In this document: one piece after another, positions 56,611 through 64,000 of the stretch
How positions within the stretch are numbered: the first letter of the stretch is position 1
How the letters are laid out: each line of letters opens with the position of its first letter
NCBI GenBank assembly: GCA_026004775.1
Contig: BPJU01000007.1
Span: forward strand, 1 to 64,000
Origin: Pirellulaceae bacterium
Lineage (GTDB): Bacteria > Planctomycetota > Planctomycetia > Pirellulales > Pirellulaceae
Direction of reading: 5' to 3'
DNA length: 64,000 nt
Notes under the pieces: model-generated
The model's input: the letters and a program-made list of their open reading frames with translations, nothing else
Told to the model about the DNA's origin: nothing
Database searches by the model: none
Made by a program: the position numbers and the translations under genes

Positions 56611-56821
56611 GTAACCGTTCACGGTTGAATCACAAGCTGTTTCGGGGCCTCGCTTCCACAGGTGCGGAACACTTGCGTGTTCCGCATGCGGAATGTGGAC
56701 GCTTCGCGAAGATTTTTTCGTTGCGGAAGTCTTGCGGCGGCCGCTACCGCGTCCGCCTTGCGACTTCCGCTACCCCGTAAGCCAATATCGTGTTCTTCAT
56801 TTGCTAACCGTGAACGGTTAC
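56611..56821. mobile_element. 211-bp MITE with IS66-type ends and 8-bp target duplication
   Basis: Perfect 16-bp terminal inverted repeats, GTAACCGTTCACGGTT at 56611-56626 and its complement at 56806-56821, are flanked by a direct repeat GGTGATAC at 56603-56610 and 56822-56829. An 8-bp duplication and GTAA-starting ends are the hallmark of the IS66 family. Inside are two hairpins: GCGGAACAC/GTGTTCCGC near 56666-56687 and a copy of hairpin A (56723-56770) shared with the repeats near the start of the window. There is no coding capacity. It lies between mobA and fwdD. The rest of 56305-56871 has no feature I can name. Confidence 0.8.
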
Positions 56822-56871
56822 GGTGATACTAATAAGAGAAGATCAGCCAGCCAAAAATATCATATATCCTA

Positions 56872-57513
56872 TTAGGCCAGTCCAGCACGCCGCAATGATT
56901 CTTGATATTCCTCTGGAGTATTCACATTGTGGAACGTATCCAGTTCTGGATCCAATTCGCGAAACATTTCTACCGGCAAGTAGTGTGTCGGTACCAGCTC
57001 GAACAACCGTCGCGGGCGATGTTCGCCTTCATCAAGCAATTGTTGCACGACCGGGAGCACGTCCAGCCGGTAGGCTGCGGCCAGGGGGTGCGGATACTGC
57101 TCCTCCACCGGGACGACCGCCGCCCAGTGCTGTAGCTGTTCACAAATTCGCTGAACTACTGCCGGCACCAGCAGCGGTACGTCACAGCTTGTCACATACG
57201 CAGCGGCCGGCTCGGGCAGCGTCCCCGCCAGCGCGGCCAGGCCTGCTGCCATCCCACCCAATGGTCCAAGCCCGGGAATGTGATCCTCGACCACGTGGAC
57301 ATATTTGGGCAATGGGGGAAGAGGTTGCTGCGGCGCCTTGACGACCACGATGCGGTCGAACCTCTCTGTTTGGCCAAGGCGGCCGATGACTCGCTGCAGC
57401 ATCGATTCCGAGCCGAAGGGGAGCCAGGCCTTGGGGCGTCCCATGCGGCGACTCTGGCCGCCGCACAGCACCAAAGCGGCCCAAGCGACAGGGGCTGAAT
57501 CAGGGGAAGTCAT
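56872..57513 (-). CDS. mobA: Molybdenum cofactor guanylyltransferase
   Basis: A 213-residue enzyme that attaches GMP to the pterin cofactor to give the guanine dinucleotide form. The GTP loop is ALVLCGGQSRRMGRPKAWLP near residues 13-32; the central signatures are GLGPLGGMAAGL and YVTSCDVPLLVP with the metal Asp; the C-terminus ends NVNTPEEY. Its start overlaps the fwdC stop by four bases (ATGA), so the two are translationally coupled. Bis-guanine-dinucleotide cofactor is what formylmethanofuran dehydrogenases carry in methanogens, which fits the neighbourhood. Confidence 0.93.
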   Translation of the reverse strand: MTSPDSAPVAWAALVLCGGQSRRMGRPKAWLPFGSESMLQRVIGRLGQTERFDRIVVVKAPQQPLPPLPKYVHVVEDHIPGLGPLGGMAAGLAALAGTLPEPAAAYVTSCDVPLLVPAVVQRICEQLQHWAAVVPVEEQYPHPLAAAYRLDVLPVVQQLLDEGEHRPRRLFELVPTHYLPVEMFRELDPELDTFHNVNTPEEYQESLRRAGLA

Positions 57514-58334
57514 GACAGGTCAGCTCGCGTCCAGATCTCACCACGGCCCCCCTCCAGCATATCCCCGCGATACAGAACGATGTCGGCTTCCAGTATTTCT
57601 TCGGGCACCGGAAATCCCCAACCGCGCAGCTTGCGCAGAAAAAGTAGGGCGACCAGCGGTCGATAGCGACAGGCTCGCCGGAAAGTCGGCAGCAGCGGCG
57701 GTGGTTCGGGGCCCAACAGGCCGATCGTACCTCGCTTCATTCCAGCTCCGTGGCGGATGCCGCAGTTGCCGAAAACCAGTATCGTGCCGGCCAAGAGGTT
57801 CCAGCCCACCAAATCCCCCACCTGACCGCCCACCGCGATCAAGCCTCGTCGCAACGAGTGGCCGATCTCATTTCCGGCGTTACCCCAGATAAGGAGCGTG
57901 CCGCGGTTCATACCTTGAGCGCTTCCTCGGTAGGCCGCGCCGGCCAGGTGTCCGGCATTGCCACGGACGAAAATGCTGCCGCCTCGCATTTCGGCACCAA
58001 CCCAGTCGCCCACGTTTCCGAACACCTCGATCGTCCCGCCTTGCATCTGGCTGCCGACATGCCGTCCGGCCGAACCTCGTATTTCGATCCGTCCGGCAGC
58101 CATCTTCGCTCCGATCCAATGGACCCCTTCCAGCATACCTTCCCAGACCATTTGGTTGTCGGAAGGATCGCCCTCGACGCGAAAAAACTCACCCAATTCG
58201 ACCGTCTGGTTTCCCTGGTAGATCGGCAACCGCCGCACCTGGTCCGGCGTCATTCCGTGTACGGCGTCCGGCGTTACGCCCTCGACTTCCAGCGGAACCG
58301 TGCTGTGTGTATGGAGGGTCAAGGTCAGCGTCAT
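57510..58334 (-). CDS. fwdC: Formylmethanofuran dehydrogenase subunit C
   Basis: A 274-residue beta-helix subunit related to the C-terminal domain of glutamate synthase. The conserved N-terminus includes VTPDAVHGMTPDQVRRLPIY and ELGEFFRVEGD. The helix is built of GxxGxxxGxxMxGG repeats, for example SAGRHVGSQMQGGTIEVFG, NVGDWVGAEMRGG and NAGNEIGHSLRRGLI. It scaffolds the A and B subunits and in methanogens takes part in methanofuran binding. Coupled to mobA by a four-base overlap, and separated from the moeA fusion gene upstream by 102 bp. Confidence 0.93.
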   Translation of the reverse strand: MTLTLTLHTHSTVPLEVEGVTPDAVHGMTPDQVRRLPIYQGNQTVELGEFFRVEGDPSDNQMVWEGMLEGVHWIGAKMAAGRIEIRGSAGRHVGSQMQGGTIEVFGNVGDWVGAEMRGGSIFVRGNAGHLAGAAYRGSAQGMNRGTLLIWGNAGNEIGHSLRRGLIAVGGQVGDLVGWNLLAGTILVFGNCGIRHGAGMKRGTIGLLGPEPPPLLPTFRRACRYRPLVALLFLRKLRGWGFPVPEEILEADIVLYRGDMLEGGRGEIWTRADLS

Positions 58335-58436
58335 GATGCTCTTCGACTTTCGATCACCTGTGAGAGTACCTGGGAACGGATGTTCTGTTCGTCCACTGCG
58401 GCAGCCATGGCCGCCGGATGGCGAAGCCAGCGGCCG

Positions 58437-60386
58437 TCAGCGATGTGCAGCTTGTGTCGAGCAGCCTGACAGATTGAGCCGTTCCAGTTCTCGGCGGAAT
58501 TCGGCTGACTCGAGCACCTGGCGAAAGCGCACCACGGCCGGGCGGTTGGCCCGATCCCGAGGCACTACGAAATCAAATTGTTCTTCTTGAAGCGGCAGAA
58601 ACGCCAGGCCATATTGAACTGCCGCCGGAAAAATGGCAATCCCCCAATCCGCGCGACCACACGCCACGGCCGCCGCTACGCCGTTATGATTGCGAGCCTG
58701 CATGGCGTAGCCCGGCGGCTGCCGGCCGGCCAGCAATCGGTCGATCAACACTCGCGTACCGCTTCCTGCATTGCGATTAATCATCACGCACCCAGGATCC
58801 GTTACGGCTCGTTCGATGGCTTGTCGAGCGTCCAAGCCGGCGAAACGTACGTCGTCCGGACGGAACACAAATCCTTGCAATCGCCCATAACCCGGAATCC
58901 ATTCCAGCTCCGGGCCAACAAACGGCCGATTGTAGATACCCGACTCGGGATCCAGTAAGTGGATACCGGCCAGATCGCATTGGCCTCGTCGCGCCGCTTC
59001 CAAGCCGGCCGTTGACCCAACGGCCATGAATTTGCACCGAAGGCCCTCATCCTGCAACCTGCTCAACAACAGATCCAGGCCCATGCAATGGCTGCCGATG
59101 ACCACCAGATCGGCCGGCTGGAGTTCTTTGGCGAGCAGTGTCACGGTAACGACCGTTCCGCGGTCGACCAGCTCCTCGTGCCGTCCGATCGTGATAAAAC
59201 CATCGGCCCGGCTGAAGGCGGTGACCGAGCCGGAGCCTTTGCCCATTGGGAAAGCGAGCCAACGAGGGTCGGCGGTTTCTTCGTCCGTGGGGACAAGTCC
59301 CACCAGTACGTATTCGGTACGGCCGATTTCCGAGTTGATTTTTACGGCCAGACGAGCCCGGCACGTTTGACGCGGTTCCCGAGGCATGCCGGCCAACTGG
59401 CGCAACACAGGGGCGACGAACTCATGGAACGTAAAAACCGCCGAGGTCGGAAAGCCGGGCAGCACCACCACCGGTTTGCGCCGGGTAACAGCCAGGCACA
59501 GGGGTTTGCCGGGTTTCAAAGCGACGCCGTGAGCGACCACACCTGGTTCGCGCAAAGCGTACACGACTCGGTACGATAGATCGCCTTGCCCCTTGCTGGT
59601 ACCGCCGCTGAGCAAGACGGCATCGGCTTCGACAAGTGCCCTGTCGACGGCGGCTTGCAATGCTTCAAACTGGTCGGGCACGATGCCGTATTCGAGCGGT
59701 TCGCAACCGATTTCGCGCACGGCATCGGCAAGGATACGCAGATTCGAATCATAGACGGCTCCAGGGCGCATCGGTTGGCCGGGCGGTAGTAGCTCGTCCC
59801 CCGTTGAAATCAATGCCACCTTGGGGCGCCGCCACACGGAAACTTGCTCCAGACCGATGGCAGCCAGCACGCCCGTTTCCCGGCTGGTGAGCCGTTCGCC
59901 GCGCCGCAACACCAACTCACCGGCCGAAATGTCGGTTCCGGTGAACGTCACCCCAACTCCCGGCGGGACGGCTCGGCGCACCAGCAATTGCCGGCCTACC
60001 ACGTCGGCCTGTTCGACCATTACCACCGCGTCGGCCCCTCGGGGAAGCATGCCGCCGGTGGCGATCGGCACGGCCGTACCCGCGGTCACCTGGATTTCCG
60101 GCAAAGTGCCCGGAACGATGGCTGGGCCCAGCAGTTCCAACACACGAGGATGTTCTTCATCGGCACCGAGAGTATCGTGGGATTGTAAGGCGAAGCCGTC
60201 GAAGTTCGAGCGGTCGAAGGAGGGCACATCTACGGGCGAATGGACATCGCGAGCCAGGACTCGTCCCAAGGCTTGCGACAAATGGACCGTTTCTTCGCCC
60301 AGCGGGGCCGGCCGAAGCGCCTTCCAGAATCGACGCTCGGCTTCGTCTCGATCGATGACATTCAGGAATTGTTCTTGTTCGGACAT
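58437..60386 (-). CDS. MoeA fused to a periplasmic-binding-like domain
   Basis: A 649-residue two-part protein; ATG 60386 is the start that opens the MoeA domain (the frame stays open upstream to 60926 inside the other moeA gene). Residues about 1-410 are MoeA: DVPSFDRSNFDGFAL, GTAVPIATGGMLPRGADAVV, ALISTGDELL and LLSGGTSKGQGD. Residues about 430-645 resemble a PBP-type solute-binding domain (VVIGSHCMGLDLLL, GCVMINRNAGSGTRVLID, VAAAVACGRADWGIAIF). MoeA inserts the metal into adenylated molybdopterin; the extra domain could sense molybdate, tungstate or a pterin. The fusion type is known in archaea and some bacteria. Confidence 0.85.
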   Translation of the reverse strand: MSEQEQFLNVIDRDEAERRFWKALRPAPLGEETVHLSQALGRVLARDVHSPVDVPSFDRSNFDGFALQSHDTLGADEEHPRVLELLGPAIVPGTLPEIQVTAGTAVPIATGGMLPRGADAVVMVEQADVVGRQLLVRRAVPPGVGVTFTGTDISAGELVLRRGERLTSRETGVLAAIGLEQVSVWRRPKVALISTGDELLPPGQPMRPGAVYDSNLRILADAVREIGCEPLEYGIVPDQFEALQAAVDRALVEADAVLLSGGTSKGQGDLSYRVVYALREPGVVAHGVALKPGKPLCLAVTRRKPVVVLPGFPTSAVFTFHEFVAPVLRQLAGMPREPRQTCRARLAVKINSEIGRTEYVLVGLVPTDEETADPRWLAFPMGKGSGSVTAFSRADGFITIGRHEELVDRGTVVTVTLLAKELQPADLVVIGSHCMGLDLLLSRLQDEGLRCKFMAVGSTAGLEAARRGQCDLAGIHLLDPESGIYNRPFVGPELEWIPGYGRLQGFVFRPDDVRFAGLDARQAIERAVTDPGCVMINRNAGSGTRVLIDRLLAGRQPPGYAMQARNHNGVAAAVACGRADWGIAIFPAAVQYGLAFLPLQEEQFDFVVPRDRANRPAVVRFRQVLESAEFRRELERLNLSGCSTQAAHR

Positions 60387-60495
60387 AGGGCAGGATATGG
60401 TTTGATGGCCGGCGGCAGTTTTCCCGACAGAATCCTTCAGCAGCGGCGGATGCCGGACGGTGACGAAACATGCCAACCGCGTCCGCCGGAGTTCC

Positions 60496-61752
60496 TCAAC
60501 CGGTGTCATAGAGGTACACGTCCACTTCGGCGCCCGGCGGATAGCCTTCGCTGTCTTGCGGGACGATGACAAACCCGTCGGCTCGGGTTGTGGAGCTGAG
60601 GATCGAGGCACCGGAGACGGCGATCGGTTCGACTTGGCCGTTCCGGATTTGTACTCGAGCATAATCGACTCGGCCGGCGAGCGACACGAGTTTCCGTGCC
60701 AGCGGCAGCCTCCGGCACGGATACGGCCAATCCGCGGAACGCCCCCCCAACCGGCGGATGGCTCGGCCGGCGAAAAAATCGTAGGCACACAAGCACGAAA
60801 CCGGGTTGCCGGGTAACAAGAAAACCAGCCGTTCCTGGAACCGCCCCATTCCTGCCGGGCTGCTGGGCCGCATCGCCACTCCATGCACGGCCAGTTCACC
60901 ATGTCTGGCAAGCAAACTGGGTGCATGATCCTCTTGGCCCACGCTGGAACCTCCCGAGATCAGCACCACGTCAGCCGGCTGGCGCAGTGCGTCCAGAATG
61001 GCTTGGGGCTGATCGGGGATCAATTCCATCGATGCGACGACGGCCCCGTCGCGTGTCGCCAGAGCGCGAAGCATGGGGCCGTTGGCGTCCACGATGCGAT
61101 AGCCTTCAGGCTGTTGTCCGGCTGGCAACAGTTCGTCACCGGTTACCAGAATCCGCACCACCGGACGTCGGATGACAGGCACGCGAGCCACGCCGATCGA
61201 GGCGAGCACACCCAGGTCTTGAGGGCGCAGTCGCCGACCTGGCTGGAAAACCAGGCTTCCTTGGGCGACATCTTCGCCGGGGCGGCCGACATTCTTTCCC
61301 GGAACGACCTCGCCCACCACCGCCACCGTATCCGCTTCGCCCTCGGTTTGCTCGAACGGCACCACCGCGTCGGCTCCCGGCGGAAGCGGTGCGCCGGTCA
61401 TGATCCGCACAGCGGTACCCGGCGTGACGCTGACCGACGGAGTCTGCCCGGGCAGGACCTGGCCGATGACTCGCAAACGAACACTCTGGTAAGCCGAAGC
61501 CCCGCCGGTGTCGCGCGCCTGCACGGCATAGCCGTCCATCATGGCCCGAGCGAACATCGGCACATCCACGGGGCTGGTGATCGGTTCAGCCAACACACGC
61601 CCTGAAGCGGACGCGGCTTCGACCCACTCGCTCGGTAGGGGCTGCGTGACGCTGTCGATCCATTGCCAAGCTTCAGCCACCGTCTTGCGCCGAGCAAATC
61701 CGTGCAGCCGCACATCCTGGAACGGAGTGTGGGAAGTTTCCCTTTCTGCCAC
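60496..61752 (-). CDS. moeA: Molybdopterin molybdenumtransferase
   Basis: A 418-residue stand-alone MoeA starting at GTG 61752. Motifs: SPVDVPMFARAMMDGYAVQ, GTAVRIMTGAPLPPGADAVV, VRILVTGDELLPAG, VLISGGSSVGQEDH and LPGNPVSCLCAYDFF. It catalyses insertion of molybdenum or tungsten into MPT-AMP. It lies 110 bp upstream of the MoeA-PBP fusion gene on the same strand. Two different MoeA proteins in one cluster, as in many tungsten users, may separate molybdate from tungstate handling, but which takes which cannot be read here. Confidence 0.9.
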   Translation of the reverse strand: MAERETSHTPFQDVRLHGFARRKTVAEAWQWIDSVTQPLPSEWVEAASASGRVLAEPITSPVDVPMFARAMMDGYAVQARDTGGASAYQSVRLRVIGQVLPGQTPSVSVTPGTAVRIMTGAPLPPGADAVVPFEQTEGEADTVAVVGEVVPGKNVGRPGEDVAQGSLVFQPGRRLRPQDLGVLASIGVARVPVIRRPVVRILVTGDELLPAGQQPEGYRIVDANGPMLRALATRDGAVVASMELIPDQPQAILDALRQPADVVLISGGSSVGQEDHAPSLLARHGELAVHGVAMRPSSPAGMGRFQERLVFLLPGNPVSCLCAYDFFAGRAIRRLGGRSADWPYPCRRLPLARKLVSLAGRVDYARVQIRNGQVEPIAVSGASILSSTTRADGFVIVPQDSEGYPPGAEVDVYLYDTG

Positions 61753-61874
61753 AACAACTGCCCTCCGTACCGGCCCCTGATATCCAAACTATTATTCTGA
61801 CCACCACCGGCCAGGTTTGCCATGAGGCCACCGGGCGGTTCACGCGGCCGGTAAGGCTCGTCCCGGCTTGGTGT

Positions 61875-63410
61875 CTAGCGGAGCGATTCCGCGATGAACT
61901 GCCGCCACTGGTCGAGCTGTTCCGGAGTAAGCGAGTTGGGGCGAACGAGCTGGTGTTCCAAGTGGACGTTCGTTCCTGCTACCTGGACTCGGACCGACAG
62001 CGTGCCGTTTTCGGCATAATCGAATGCAACGTCGATGGGGGTTTGAGCCGGCAGATTGGGCGGCAGATTGGGGACGGTGCATTTTCCTACCAGAATACAA
62101 TCAGCGGGTGATGGACTTTCCCCTTCGACGATCTCCACACGAATCGAGCGTTGGTTGGCCTTGGAGGTGCGAAACAGGCGCCGTGCCGAAGCGGGCAGGG
62201 GGGTATTGCGCGGAATCAGCACGGCTGTGCGGCGCTGGCGCGTTTTCGGTTCCAGTCCCACCACGGCCAGGCTGTGAGCGTTGACGTTGCGTACTTCAAA
62301 GGGGGGCACACGCCCGGCGTGACGAGCCTGAAGCAACCCGGCATGCAAGGCAGCGCCTTGAGCCACCGCTTCTTCGGGCGAGACGGTCTGGTCCGGCGGG
62401 CGTCCGCACAGCTTCTGGAGCATGCGGGGGACGGCCGGCATCCGCGTGGCGCCTCCGATAAGCAATACACGGTCGATCGCCTGCCAGGTCAGTCCCGCTG
62501 CCTCGACGGCCTGCTGAGCCGTGAAAGCGGTGCGTTCCAGCAGGTCCGAGGTAAGGTCTTCCAAAAGCCTTCGGGTGACATGAGTGCGGTTGGGGCAACC
62601 TTCGTATTCGAACACGATATGGGTCTCTTCTTGCTGCGAAAGCCGCCGTTTGGCCGCTTCGCATTCGCGCAGCAACAGGCCGAACGTGTTGGGGTCTTCA
62701 CGAGGGTCGACTCCATAGGTGCGGATGAACTCTTCGGCCACGTAATCCACCAGACGCTGATCCCAATCGCGACCACCCAGACGCATGTCGCCGTCGGTAG
62801 CCAGTACTTCGAACTGTCGGCCCTTGATACGCATCACCGTCACATCAAACGTGCCGCCTCCCAAGTCGTAGATGACGATGTGCTGCGTTTCCACGGCCGT
62901 ACCGTCCGGTCGCAAGAAACCTTCTCGGAATCCGAATGCGATGGCGGCTGCCGTCGGCTCGTTGACGATGTCCCATACGTCGATTCCCGCCATGTACCCG
63001 GCATCGATGGTGGCTTTGCGCCGCACTTCGTCGAAGTAAGCCGGGACCGTGATGACGGCATGCTCGACCGGACCGATATGAGGGGCGGCATCAGCCCGCA
63101 ACTTGGCCAACACGAACGCCTCGAGCACCTCCGGGGGATAGCGGCGGCCACCGAGCGGTTTTGGATAGACACGCTGGCCCAGCTCCCGCTTGGGACTTTC
63201 GGCAACGTTCGCCATGTCTCGGGGCATCGCCTCCAAAGCTGCTTTCCCCACCACCACGCCGCCTTCGGTAAACTGTACCACCGACGGTGTGAGGATATCG
63301 CCTTCGGCGTTCGGAATCGTTTGCGGCCGCCCCGAAGCGTCCAAGCGGGCGATCACCGAATAGGTAGTTCCCAGATCGATTCCCACCGCCGGGCATGAGT
63401 TCCTGGCCAT
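61875..63410 (-). CDS. Hsp70-family chaperone, short form
   Basis: A 511-residue Hsp70. The ATPase domain is typical: AVGIDLGTTYSVIA at the N-terminus, VITVPAYFDEVRRKAT, NEPTAAAIAFGF, IVIYDLGGGTFDVTVM and LLIGGATRMPAVP. The substrate domain is short (PRNTPLPASARRLFRTS, LPPNLPAQTPIDVAFDYAE) and the helical lid of DnaK is missing, about 100 residues less than DnaK. ATG 63410 opens the conserved region; the frame continues upstream. Planctomycetes often carry several such HscA/DnaK-like paralogues. It is 122 bp upstream of moeA on the same strand, perhaps by chance. Confidence 0.87.
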   Translation of the reverse strand: MARNSCPAVGIDLGTTYSVIARLDASGRPQTIPNAEGDILTPSVVQFTEGGVVVGKAALEAMPRDMANVAESPKRELGQRVYPKPLGGRRYPPEVLEAFVLAKLRADAAPHIGPVEHAVITVPAYFDEVRRKATIDAGYMAGIDVWDIVNEPTAAAIAFGFREGFLRPDGTAVETQHIVIYDLGGGTFDVTVMRIKGRQFEVLATDGDMRLGGRDWDQRLVDYVAEEFIRTYGVDPREDPNTFGLLLRECEAAKRRLSQQEETHIVFEYEGCPNRTHVTRRLLEDLTSDLLERTAFTAQQAVEAAGLTWQAIDRVLLIGGATRMPAVPRMLQKLCGRPPDQTVSPEEAVAQGAALHAGLLQARHAGRVPPFEVRNVNAHSLAVVGLEPKTRQRRTAVLIPRNTPLPASARRLFRTSKANQRSIRVEIVEGESPSPADCILVGKCTVPNLPPNLPAQTPIDVAFDYAENGTLSVRVQVAGTNVHLEHQLVRPNSLTPEQLDQWRQFIAESLR

Positions 63411-63471
63411 AGTTGGTCTCGTGTGGCTTACCAGTGCCGTCGGAAAATCGCAATCAAGCCCTCTATGGCTA

Positions 63472-63500
63472 ATAGTAACTGCCTTGCGTTTGTTATGTAA
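63472..63500 (-). promoter_or_regulatory. Possible promoter for the Hsp70 gene
   Basis: Read on the minus strand, TTACAT (63500-63495) and TACTAT (63477-63472) are 17 bp apart, about 60 bp before the ATG at 63410. No CIRCE heat-shock operator is visible. Nothing else is recognised in 63411-63727. Confidence 0.35.
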
Positions 63501-63727
63501 TGTGGCCGGAAGGTGTGGAAGGGGAGATTGATAGCGATCAGCGAATTTACGCAGCGCGCGGGTTCCCCTAAGGTCAGCGCAAAGATTAACGGTCATCCGG
63601 GAAACAAGAACATACGGAATCGGCGTGGGTAAATCGAAACACAATTACCGATTAATGGAAGAGTCTATCTGCGCGATTCAGCCGGCCTGCAAACAGTAGC
63701 TGAAGTGATCGACCGAGGTAAATGCTT

Positions 63728-63856
63728 ATGGGATGGGAATGGGGGCAAGCCGTGGTAGTGGCCGGATTTCTTATAATCGCCGGCTTTTCTCTCCAGTTGG
63801 CTGTGGTGCACCACAAGTACCGGCCGGCGGCCCACAAACAGCGGACGGCTGGATGA
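63728..63856 (+). CDS. Small single-pass membrane protein
   Basis: A 42-residue reading frame preceded by GAGGTAA at about 7 bp, a good ribosome site. It has a short N-terminus MGWEWGQ, a hydrophobic stretch AVVVAGFLIIAGFSLQLAVV (about residues 8-27) and a basic His/Lys/Arg tail, the layout of a small inner-membrane protein. I do not recognise a family. A 25-codon frame at 63853-63930 overlaps its stop as ATGA but is too short to support. Confidence 0.5.
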   Translation: MGWEWGQAVVVAGFLIIAGFSLQLAVVHHKYRPAAHKQRTAG

Positions 63857-63859
63857 CGA

Positions 63860-64000
63860 CTACCGAGTTTGGTCACTCAACGAAACCCGAACCGGTTCCG
63901 GGGGACGAGCCGTTTTCGGTAGGGGACTGATGGCCAGCCCCAGCCACCCGTCGACGGCCACCAGTTGAGAAACCCGAGTGTCGGCCAACCGCGGATCTTC
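63860..64000 (-). CDS. Possible C-terminal end of a gene running out of the window
   Basis: The minus strand is open from the window edge to a TAG at 63860 (46 residues), reading ADTRVSQLVAVDGWLGLAIS before a Pro/Arg-rich end. The composition is protein-like, but the segment is too short to identify. It converges on the small membrane-protein gene. Confidence 0.3.
   Translation of the reverse strand, partial: EDPRLADTRVSQLVAVDGWLGLAISPLPKTARPPEPVRVSLSDQTR

Noticed and set aside
63411-63600. CIRCE heat-shock operator upstream of the Hsp70 gene
   Set aside because: I looked for TTAGCACTC and its inverted partner and found neither.

Overview
The window looks like chromosomal DNA from a planctomycete, probably a Pirellulales-like and perhaps thermophilic lineage. 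The evidence is its protein families: a DUF1559 type-II-pseudopilin-like protein, a DUF1549/DUF1553 cytochrome with PPC and WD40 companions, a PVC-type HEAT-repeat dehydrogenase with a CxxCH domain, an ASPIC/UnbV lipoprotein, a DUF1080 protein, and methanofuran-linked C1 genes in a bacterial setting. I recognised no rRNA, tRNA or CRISPR array. Lineage and temperature are inferences from gene content.

Layout. (1) 1-8450 is a decayed surface-protein locus on the minus strand. It holds pieces of a cadherin-like/RHS-repeat protein with at least two frameshifts in its main fragment, a ~790-bp diverged duplication of part of it, one intact WD40-like gene, and a family of long palindromic repeats. 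(2) 8451-16445 holds housekeeping and periplasmic genes: a UDP-sugar pyrophosphorylase, a PVC-type dehydrogenase, a D-2-hydroxyacid dehydrogenase and a TPR protein. (3) 16707-27864 starts with a sigma70-like promoter and a lipoprotein, followed by a 5,405-bp unit present twice in tandem with no difference seen (DUF1559, ASPIC/UnbV lipoprotein, seven-heme cytochrome with TPRs). The junction creates a chimeric cytochrome and a headless lipoprotein. (4) 27964-32007 is an aorABCD-type operon: four-cluster ferredoxin, tungsten aldehyde oxidoreductase, FAD/NAD oxidoreductase and MoaD-like protein. (5) 32032-37958 holds an amidohydrolase, a Ski2-like helicase, then IS630 and IS66 remnants and one more palindromic repeat. 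(6) 37959-49925 holds a PPC / DUF1549-DUF1553 / cytochrome-WD40 operon, two tandem purine nucleoside phosphorylases, a YceH protein, a large lipoprotein and a DUF1080 protein. (7) 49876-63410 is a molybdenum/tungsten and C1 island: a second MoaD-like and AOR pair facing a minus-strand cluster of formylmethanofuran dehydrogenase genes (fwdA, fwdB, fwdC, fwdD), mobA, two moeA genes (one fused to a periplasmic-binding-like domain) and an Hsp70.

How the genes fit together. The two AOR loci, mobA, two moeA genes and two MoaD-like proteins point to heavy use of pterin-bound tungsten or molybdenum. FwdB keeps its four cluster cysteines and the metal-ligand cysteine motif, and a separate FwdD supplies the dinucleotide-binding fold. 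This looks like a redox-active, archaeal-type formylmethanofuran dehydrogenase rather than the hydrolytic Fhc complex of methylotrophic proteobacteria. AOR (aldehyde/acid) and Fwd (CO2 or formate/formyl-methanofuran) could share the low-potential electron pool and the cofactor supply. A 211-bp element with perfect 16-bp ends and an 8-bp target duplication sits inside the fwd cluster and looks like an IS66-derived MITE.
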